DNA from: Verrucomicrobiota bacterium
GTDB taxonomy: Bacteria > Verrucomicrobiota > Verrucomicrobiia > Limisphaerales > UBA11358
Direction: 5' to 3'
Assembly: GCA_026225155.1 (NCBI GenBank)
Contig: JAMFSG010000271.1
Span: 1 to 6,318 of the forward strand
DNA: 6,318 bases
Under the pieces are notes generated by a model that made no database searches, was not told the DNA's origin, and saw nothing but the letters and a program-made list of their open reading frames with translations. This document shows positions 1 to 4,847 of this stretch, one piece after another (position 1 is the stretch's first letter; the number at the start of each line of letters is the position of its first letter). A program made the translations under genes and the position numbers.

Positions 1-1476
1 AACTGGCTGGCGCAAAATTATGCGGACAGCGCCGCCGATTTCAAAATGGCGGTGGCGAAATTGCCAAAGTCGGTGGATTCGGCGGTGGCGCATTTCAAAT
101 TGGGCGATGCTTTGTTCGCACAAAATGATTTCACGAACGCGCTGGAAAATTATCGCGCGGTCGCGGATGACTTTGCCGATTTTCCCGCAATCGTCCAAAC
201 GCTGGACGAACGCGCGCTTTACCAAAGTTTGCGCACGAGCCTGAAGCTGGATGATTATGCGGGTGCGAGCAGCGCGCTGACGCGGATTTTGAAAACGTAT
301 CCCGAAGGCGATCTGTCGGACAATGCCATTTTATTTTTCGGCGAAAGACTGGCGGGCTCCGGCCAGCCCGATGCCGCGCAAAAGGCGCGGGAATTATTCC
401 AGCAATTTGCCGGGAAATTTCCAAAATCGGAATTGCGTCCGCAGGCGGAACTGGCGTTGGCGCGCAGTTACGAGCGCGAACGGAACTGGCCGTCGGCGAT
501 CACCAGTTACGAAAATTGGTTGAAAGATTTTCCGACGAACGAATTGCGCGCGCAGGTGGTTTACGCCGCCGCGCTGGCGAATTATCAGGCGGACAACGAA
601 CTGAACGCGCTGGCGCAATTCACGCAGTTCATTGTGCAATTTCCGACGAACGAACTGGCACCGCAGGCGCAATGGTGGACGGCGGATTATTTTTTTCGCA
701 GCGGCGATTTTGCCATCGCGGAAACCAATTATGAAAACATTTATCAAAATCCGGCGTGGAAAAATTCGCCGCTGTTTTATCCGGCGCAACTGATGGCGGG
801 ACGCGCGGCGATGGAGCGCAACGGTTATCCGGACGCGGTGAATAATTATTTCATCAAATTGATCAGCGACACGAATTGTCCGGCGGATTTGGGCGTGCAG
901 GCGCGGTTCGCCTGCGCGGCGGCACTGGAGCAAACGCCTTCGGCGGACACGAATAATCCGCTGGCAAACTTTTCGGCGGCGATCAGTTTTTTGAACCAGA
1001 TCGTGCAGTTGAACCCGACGAATGACGCCGCCGCGCGCGCGTGGGGTGAGATCGGCAAATGCGATTTTCAACTGAACAATTTTGACGCGGCGACAAACGC
1101 CTACGCGCAGGTTTTTAATTCGGCCGTGGCGGACATTTCCGCGCGCAGCGAGGCCCAAATCGGTTTTGGCCTGGTGCTGGAAAAAGCGGCGCAGTTGCCG
1201 GGCGCGGACCAGACGAATTTGTTGAACGCCGCCTTGAATAAATACCTGGATGCGGTTTATGAAAATGAAAACCGGTTGCGTGACGGTCAAGTGGCCGCGT
1301 CGTTCTGGATGAAAAAAGCGGTTTTGCAGGCGGCGCCATTGGCGGAAACTTTGGGCCAATGGTCGCAGGCGGCCAATTTCTACCAGCGGCTGGAAACTTG
1401 GTTGCCGCAATTGAAAGAATCGTTGGATAAAAAAATTGCCGAAGCCAACGCGCATTTGTCGGCGTCAAAAAATTGA
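1..1476 (+). CDS. TPR-repeat protein, 5'-truncated
   Basis: The frame is open from the first base, so the gene begins upstream; the ATG at 46 is internal (preceded in frame by NWLAQNYADSAADFK). The visible part is 491 residues and stops at TGA 1474-1476. It consists of tandem tetratricopeptide-like helical hairpins, best seen at about 88-177, 436-534, 556-645, 658-753 and 1030-1119. These have the usual pattern of small and aromatic residues (for example LARSYERERNWPSAITSYE and IGKCDFQLNNFDAATNAYAQ), and several are followed by a turn such as DFPTNEL or QFPTNEL. TPR proteins of this kind (BamD/CpoB-like, often periplasmic or envelope-associated) act as protein-protein scaffolds; no catalytic domain is visible. 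The N-terminus is missing, so a signal peptide cannot be judged. The exact function is unknown. TPR fold: confident; location in the envelope: inference. Confidence 0.88.
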   Translation, partial: NWLAQNYADSAADFKMAVAKLPKSVDSAVAHFKLGDALFAQNDFTNALENYRAVADDFADFPAIVQTLDERALYQSLRTSLKLDDYAGASSALTRILKTYPEGDLSDNAILFFGERLAGSGQPDAAQKARELFQQFAGKFPKSELRPQAELALARSYERERNWPSAITSYENWLKDFPTNELRAQVVYAAALANYQADNELNALAQFTQFIVQFPTNELAPQAQWWTADYFFRSGDFAIAETNYENIYQNPAWKNSPLFYPAQLMAGRAAMERNGYPDAVNNYFIKLISDTNCPADLGVQARFACAAALEQTPSADTNNPLANFSAAISFLNQIVQLNPTNDAAARAWGEIGKCDFQLNNFDAATNAYAQVFNSAVADISARSEAQIGFGLVLEKAAQLPGADQTNLLNAALNKYLDAVYENENRLRDGQVAASFWMKKAVLQAAPLAETLGQWSQAANFYQRLETWLPQLKESLDKKIAEANAHLSASKN

Positions 1477-1483
1477 ATGTCGT

Positions 1484-1512
1484 TTGACACGCGCGGAACG
1501 CCCGTTTAGTTT
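1484..1512 (+). promoter_or_regulatory. Sigma70-type promoter for the Fe-S carrier gene
   Basis: A perfect -35 hexamer TTGACA lies at 1484-1489 and a -10-like TAGTTT at 1507-1512, with exactly 17 bases between. It begins 7 bases after the TPR gene's stop. Transcription would be expected to start near 1518-1520, only about 4-6 bases before the ATG at 1524. The same architecture (TTGACG-N17-TAGTTT) recurs before thiC, which strengthens the call. Confidence 0.72.
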
Positions 1513-1523
1513 GAATTGTGCTT

Positions 1524-1868
1524 ATGGAAACCTTGGCGGAAAAACCGGTCGTCACGCTCACGCCCAGCGCGGTGGACGAGGTGAAATCGCTGCTCGCGCT
1601 GCCGGAAAATGCGGGCAAGCATATGCGTTATTATGTGGAGCAGGGCGGTTGTTCGGGCATGCAATATGGCATGACGTTTGACGAAAAACGTGACGGCGAC
1701 CTGGTTTCCGAAACTGCCGGCGTGAATGTTTTGGTGGACGCGATCAGCGCGGATTTTTTGCGCGGCATGGTGGTGGATTTCAGCGAGGCGTTGTCCGGCG
1801 GCGGTTTCAAGATTTCCAATCCGAACGCGAAGGAAAGTTGCGGTTGCGGAAAATCATTTGCGGCTTGA
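1524..1868 (+). CDS. A-type iron-sulfur cluster carrier (HesB/IscA/ErpA family)
   Basis: A 114-residue protein, the usual size of the family (E. coli ErpA is also about 114). It carries all three invariant cysteines: one in GGCSGMQYGM (near residue 40) and two in the C-terminal ESCGCGKSF. A NPNAKE segment before the CGC pair is also typical. A-type carriers receive [2Fe-2S]/[4Fe-4S] clusters from a scaffold and pass them to apo-enzymes in the cytoplasm. The wording around the cysteines is slightly closer to ErpA than to IscA, but the paralogue cannot be settled by eye, so no symbol is given. I chose ATG 1524; a GTG at 1518 is in frame but falls at the predicted transcription start. There is no Shine-Dalgarno sequence, and the mRNA is predicted to be nearly leaderless. 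No isc or suf genes are adjacent; the gene is a single unit between its own promoter and a terminator. Confidence 0.93.
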   Translation: METLAEKPVVTLTPSAVDEVKSLLALPENAGKHMRYYVEQGGCSGMQYGMTFDEKRDGDLVSETAGVNVLVDAISADFLRGMVVDFSEALSGGGFKISNPNAKESCGCGKSFAA

Positions 1869-1902
1869 GCGAAGGGTAAAAGGGCGCACAAGCCGAAACA
1901 GG

Positions 1903-1933
1903 GCCGTCCCGTGTGATGCGGGACGGCTTTTTA
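1903..1933 (+). terminator. Intrinsic terminator after the Fe-S carrier gene
   Basis: A perfect 9-bp GC-rich stem, GCCGTCCCG (1903-1911) with CGGGACGGC (1919-1927), encloses a 7-base loop. TTTTTATTTT follows directly. It lies 35 bases past the Fe-S carrier stop and 9 bases before the end of the convergent minus-strand gene. Read from the other strand the stem lacks an immediate T-run, so it mainly serves the plus strand, though it may also slow transcription arriving from the opposite gene. Confidence 0.93.
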
Positions 1934-1941
1934 TTTTGCGT

Positions 1942-2697
1942 TCAAAATGTCCAGCTCAGCCCCAAGTAACTGGTCAGGTCAGGCGTGTTGCGGCCGACGG
2001 CAGAACCGATGAGGGCCGACAGCGTAAGATTCGCGTTCAAGTTGAATTGGACGCCACCATCGAAATTGAAATTGGCGTCGCCGTGGCCTTGGGAAAAAGT
2101 GGCGTAAGTTTCGCCGATGAGCGTCCAATGTTCGTCCAACTGCTGGCGCACGGCCTGGCCGAGAAACCAGCGGTCGTCGCGCAGATCGCCGCGCGAAATA
2201 TCAATCGCATCGTAAGCGAGGTTCCAGTCCAGCGAAGTTTTTCCCCAAGTGCGCGTCGCAATGAGCACGAGGTCGGCATCGGGTTCGCCGGTGCCAAGCA
2301 AATTTTGATCCGAAGCCGTGGGCAATTTCAGATCGGCGCGCGCGCTCAATTTGAAATCATCGTCTGCCTTTCCCAGCAACCGCCATTTGGTTTCGATCGT
2401 CACGTCGGTGACGCCGTCGGCATTTTCGCCAACCCCATTTCGCCATTGGTAACCAAAGGTCACGCCGAATTCACCGCGCGGGGCGATGCCAAAAACCGGA
2501 TCGGCGGAATACTCGGACAATTTTTCGCTGGCCGTGCGGCTGAATTGCGCGCCGGTGTTGAGTTGCAATTGGCCGAAGGCAACCGGGTCGGCGTCGTCCG
2601 TGATGAGCGGGTCAACGGCGAAAGTTGAAAACGGCAGCGCGCACGCGAGCAGGCCAAACGCGAGGCGCGGGGGAAATATTTTTTCTTCCAATTTCAT
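1942..2697 (-). CDS. Predicted outer-membrane beta-barrel protein (MetA-pathway of phenol degradation-like)
   Basis: A 251-residue protein. The chosen start (ATG, complement of 2695-2697) gives a clean export signal: charged MKLEEK, a hydrophobic stretch RLAFGLLACALPF, and a likely signal peptidase I site after STFA (about residue 27). An upstream in-frame start would add 20 residues that spoil the signal. The mature protein opens with VDPLITDDADPVAFGQLQLN, the usual opening of the 'putative MetA-pathway of phenol degradation' outer-membrane family. It continues as alternating polar/hydrophobic beta strands and ends in SYLGLSWTF, with the terminal aromatic residue recognised by the Bam complex. 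Members are annotated as transporters but few have known substrates; none can be named here. LLAC at residues 16-19 also fits a lipobox, so a lipoprotein is a less likely alternative. The gene is convergent with the Fe-S carrier and divergent from mgtE. Confidence 0.8.
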   Translation of the reverse strand: MKLEEKIFPPRLAFGLLACALPFSTFAVDPLITDDADPVAFGQLQLNTGAQFSRTASEKLSEYSADPVFGIAPRGEFGVTFGYQWRNGVGENADGVTDVTIETKWRLLGKADDDFKLSARADLKLPTASDQNLLGTGEPDADLVLIATRTWGKTSLDWNLAYDAIDISRGDLRDDRWFLGQAVRQQLDEHWTLIGETYATFSQGHGDANFNFDGGVQFNLNANLTLSALIGSAVGRNTPDLTSYLGLSWTF

Positions 2698-2898
2698 TTT
2701 CCAGGCGACTTCTATATTGAATAATTCTGTCACGACGGCAACGCGAAGCAAGTTCACGCGCGTTGGCTGGATTGCTTTGCGAGGAAAACCGCTTTTTTGT
2801 CACCGAAATGTCACGGGCGGTTTCCGCCGATAGTAGCTTTTTGTTTTGCGCGGCAATTTTTTTTCCGTTTCACTTGCAGCGTGATTGGCAATTTGCTT
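2698..2898. other. Divergent intergenic region between the outer-membrane gene and mgtE
   Basis: These 201 bases must hold the promoters of both flanking genes. Visible: three copies of TGTCAC (2728-2733, 2798-2803, 2809-2814), an inverted pair AAACCGC (2786-2792) / GCGGTTT (2817-2823), and a small hairpin GGCGG-TTT-CCGCC around 2816-2828. A possible mgtE -10, TAGTAG (2831-2836), lies 17 bases after ATGTCA (2808-2813). An AT-rich stretch precedes the mgtE start, with no Shine-Dalgarno sequence. I see no TTGACA-type promoter for either gene, and no M-box (magnesium) riboswitch. Confidence 0.55.
2797..2814 (+). promoter_or_regulatory. Pho-box-like direct repeat upstream of mgtE
   Basis: Two 7-base direct repeats, TTGTCAC (2797-2803) and ATGTCAC (2808-2814), are separated by four bases, CGAA. 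This is the layout of a PhoB binding site (CTGTCAT-N4-CTGTCAY), with an 11-base period placing both on one face of the helix. It points towards mgtE and could overlap its -35 region. Binding by a PhoB-type regulator is an inference. Confidence 0.35.
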
Positions 2899-4647
2899 AT
2901 GCCGGAGTTGGCGGAGATGATCCGTCGTCGTGACTTCAATGGACTGCGCGAAATCCTCGTCGGTTTTCCCGCCGCTGACATCGCGGAAATTTTCGTGGAT
3001 CTGAAGCCGGATGACGAAGCCGTATTGCTGCGTTTGCTGCCGCGCGAACTCGCCGCCGAAGTTTTTGAATATCTGCCGCTCGCGGACCAGGAACAAACCT
3101 TGCACGCGCTCGGCAGCGAACAAGTCGCACAAATTCTCAATGACATCGCGCCGGATGATCGGACAGCGCTGTTGCAGGAGTTGCCTGCCGCGGCGACGCA
3201 AAAATTGTTGAATCTGCTTTCGCCCGAGGAACGCAAAGTGGCGACGGAACTTCTGGGCTATCCGAAAAATTCCATCGGCCGGCGCATGACGCCGCGTTAC
3301 GTCGCCATCCAGCAAAACTGGACGGTCGGCGAAGTGTTTGCGGAATTGCGCAAACAAACGCACAAGCGCGACGCGATGAACCAGCTTTACGTCACGGACA
3401 GCAAAGGTCGGCTGGTGGATTTCGTCCGGCTGCGCGATCTGGTTGCCATGCCGTTGCAAACTTCCGTGCTGGAAGTTTTGGAAAACCAGCAGATTTTCCT
3501 GCGCGCGACCGACGATCAGGAAACTGCTGTCGCTTCGTTCAAAAAATACGATGTCTCGATGTTGCCCGTCGTTGATTCAAACGATGTGCTGGTCGGCGTC
3601 ATCACGGTGGATGATGTCTTGGACGTAGCGGAAAAAGAAGCGACCGAAGACATCCAAAAACTCGGCGGTGTCGAAGCGTTAGACGCGCCGTATCTGAAAA
3701 CGGGAATTTGGGAGATGGTAAAAAAACGCGCGCCGTGGCTCGCGGTTTTGTTCCTCGGCGAAATGTTCACGTCCGTCGCGATGCAGAATTACGGCGACGA
3801 AATTGAACGCGTCGTCGTGCTCGCCTTTTTCGTGCCGCTCATTTTGTCGAGCGGCGGCAATTCCGGTTCACAGGCGACCTCGCTCATCATCCGCGCGATG
3901 GCCGTGCGCGACGTGGTTCTGGGCGATTGGTTTCGCGTGTTCCGCCGCGAACTCGCGAGCGGATTTCTACTCGGAATTATTCTCGCCTGCGTCGGCATGG
4001 CGCGGGTTTTTCTCTGGCAATTTTTGCACTTCGCAGGCCCGCACGGTTACGGCCCGCATTATCCGCTGCTGGCATTGACGATCGGCATCAGTCTCGTTTG
4101 CGTGGTGCTGTGGGGCAGTTTGGCCGGCGCGATGCTGCCGATGTTTCTGCGTTTGATCCGGCTCGATCCGGCGGTTTGTTCCGCGCCATTCGTCGCGACG
4201 TTGGTGGACGTAACCGGCATCGTGATTTTTTTCAATGTGGCAATTTTTGCATTGAGCGGCACCTTGTTGGCCGCGCCGCCAAAAGGAATTGAACCGCTGG
4301 AATACAAAGATACGCCGACGGTGATGCAGCGATTACTCAATCTGGATCCTGATTGGGAAGTTGAAACCATGCAATTGAACACGAGCAATAACACCATTCG
4401 CCTCGGTATCGTCGAGTCCGACGATTTTGTGAAAAACGTGAAATCGCCCGAATGCGGGGGGCCGTTTGAAATTTACGAACACGCGCCAGCGAAAGTCTGG
4501 TCGTATCCTGATTTGCTTGGTTATCACACGGAGATCGAATGTCGCGTGCCGATGGTGCGTTGCAAAAACGGCCCGACTTTGCAACAGCCGATGCCGGAAA
4601 AATTACCGTGGGCCGATCAAGGAAAATTGCTTTCCGGCCAGCCTTGA
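2899..4647 (+). CDS. mgtE: Magnesium transporter MgtE with an unusual C-terminal extension
   Basis: A 582-residue protein; Thermus MgtE has about 450. MgtE is a homodimeric inner-membrane Mg2+ channel gated by cytoplasmic Mg2+ binding. Order: helical MgtE N domain (about 5-125); two CBS domains (about 126-190 and 190-247, the second with YDVSMLPVVD and VGVITVDDVLDV); the connecting plug helix (about 248-275); and five membrane segments (about 276-455). The family motif PLILSSGGNSGSQ is at 313-325, and the selectivity-filter aspartate is D437 in LVDVTG. The core ends near residue 455. A further tail of about 127 residues resembles an ISL3 transposase zinc-finger domain. I start at ATG 2899 because MPELAEMIRRRDF matches the family N-terminus; upstream TTG/GTG starts add an implausible leader. 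No Shine-Dalgarno sequence is visible. The stop overlaps the thiC promoter. Confidence 0.95.
   Translation: MPELAEMIRRRDFNGLREILVGFPAADIAEIFVDLKPDDEAVLLRLLPRELAAEVFEYLPLADQEQTLHALGSEQVAQILNDIAPDDRTALLQELPAAATQKLLNLLSPEERKVATELLGYPKNSIGRRMTPRYVAIQQNWTVGEVFAELRKQTHKRDAMNQLYVTDSKGRLVDFVRLRDLVAMPLQTSVLEVLENQQIFLRATDDQETAVASFKKYDVSMLPVVDSNDVLVGVITVDDVLDVAEKEATEDIQKLGGVEALDAPYLKTGIWEMVKKRAPWLAVLFLGEMFTSVAMQNYGDEIERVVVLAFFVPLILSSGGNSGSQATSLIIRAMAVRDVVLGDWFRVFRRELASGFLLGIILACVGMARVFLWQFLHFAGPHGYGPHYPLLALTIGISLVCVVLWGSLAGAMLPMFLRLIRLDPAVCSAPFVATLVDVTGIVIFFNVAIFALSGTLLAAPPKGIEPLEYKDTPTVMQRLLNLDPDWEVETMQLNTSNNTIRLGIVESDDFVKNVKSPECGGPFEIYEHAPAKVWSYPDLLGYHTEIECRVPMVRCKNGPTLQQPMPEKLPWADQGKLLSGQP
4336..4647 (+). 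other. Region of mgtE encoding an ISL3-transposase zinc-finger-like domain
   Basis: This covers residues 480-582 of the MgtE product. It follows the layout of the N-terminal zinc-finger region of ISL3-family (IS204/IS1001/IS1096/IS1165) transposases: DPDWEV, a beta-hairpin, PECGG, YEHAP, a tryptophan plus DLLGY where the transposase has W-x-x-L-D, RVPMVRC, and LPWADQG where it has VPWAEPG. The metal site looks degraded: the usual C-P-x-C is S-P-E-C, and the second pair retains only the cysteine of VRCKNG. The similarity is by pattern memory, not by an alignment. No catalytic DDE domain follows. In known MgtE topology the C-terminus faces the periplasm, so this domain would lie outside the cytoplasm. 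Confidence 0.65.
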
Positions 4648-4672
4648 CGCTGCGCGCGAATCGTTCTAGTTT
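4644..4672 (+). promoter_or_regulatory. Sigma70-type promoter for the TPP riboswitch and thiC
   Basis: TTGACG (4644-4649) and TAGTTT (4667-4672) are spaced by exactly 17 bases, nearly identical to the promoter at 1484-1512. The -35 contains the mgtE stop codon (TGA 4645-4647). Initiation about 7 bases downstream falls near 4679, the 5' edge of the riboswitch aptamer, which independently supports the call. Confidence 0.75.
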
Positions 4673-4678
4673 TGAATC

Positions 4679-4776
4679 GTTCGGGGAGCCAAATCGCCGC
4701 GAGGTGACGCTGAGAGTTTTGTGCGAAATCGCAAATGACCCGTGAACTTGAACCAGGTAATTCTGGCGTAGGGAAA
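4679..4776 (+). ncRNA. TPP riboswitch (THI element) in the thiC leader
   Basis: The aptamer shows the conserved THI blocks in order. CGGGGAGCC starts at 4682. A hairpin TCGCC-GCGA-GGTGA (4694-4707) is flanked by AGC/GCT. GCTGAGAG (4709-4716) is the TGAGA core that binds the pyrimidine ring of TPP. GACCC (4737-4741) pairs back to GGG of the first block. CTGGCGTAGGGAA (4763-4775) is the pyrophosphate-sensing arm and the 3' side of P1. A variable stem lies at 4719-4734. The arm stem CCAG-GTAATT-CTGG (4753-4766) is shorter than the common consensus but keeps the TAAT loop. TPP binding is expected to reduce thiC expression. No T-rich terminator follows, so control is probably translational or Rho-dependent (inference). 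Confidence 0.95.
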
Positions 4777-4847
4777 AATCTCTTCGCCTTTTCTGGATCA
4801 AAACGGGAGCCGCTCTCAACTCTCAATTGCAAATCATCAAAAAATTT
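4777..4847 (+). promoter_or_regulatory. Expression platform between the TPP aptamer and thiC
   Basis: It contains a tandem CTCTCAA (4813-4819, 4820-4826). AACTCTCA (4818-4825) is an exact 8-bp complement of TGAGAGTT (4711-4718) in the aptamer core. The first CTCTC (4813-4817) can also pair with GGGAG (4805-4809) around a CCG loop, one pair being G-U. These pairings are visible in the sequence; their role in switching is inferred. There is no intrinsic terminator and no Shine-Dalgarno sequence close to the thiC ATG; the bases just before it are ATCAAAAAATTT. Confidence 0.5.

Noticed and set aside
394..1455. Long minus-strand open frame (353 codons) across the TPR gene
   Set aside because: Its product is strongly arginine-rich and low in acidic residues, typical of an antisense shadow of a GC-rich gene; the plus frame has clear TPR hairpins.
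1518..1520. GTG start for the Fe-S carrier gene
   Set aside because: It lies at the predicted transcription start, and the ATG two codons later gives the usual family length; kept only as an alternative.
1726..2628. Plus-strand open frame of 300 codons opposite the outer-membrane gene
   Set aside because: It overlaps both the Fe-S carrier gene and the terminator, has no recognisable motif, and the minus frame has a signal peptide and beta-barrel pattern with a terminal aromatic residue.
2698..2898. M-box magnesium riboswitch upstream of mgtE
   Set aside because: The leader from any plausible promoter is short, and I could not find the conserved M-box blocks or a terminator hairpin.
2797..2898. 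Upstream starts for mgtE (TTG 2797 or GTG 2881)
   Set aside because: The added residues do not look like MgtE and would cover the Pho-box-like repeats and the putative promoter; ATG 2899 gives the expected N-terminus.
4336..4647. A separate insertion sequence or transposase gene after mgtE
   Set aside because: The ISL3-like segment is in the mgtE frame without its own start, there is no catalytic domain, and no terminal inverted repeats or target duplication are visible around it.
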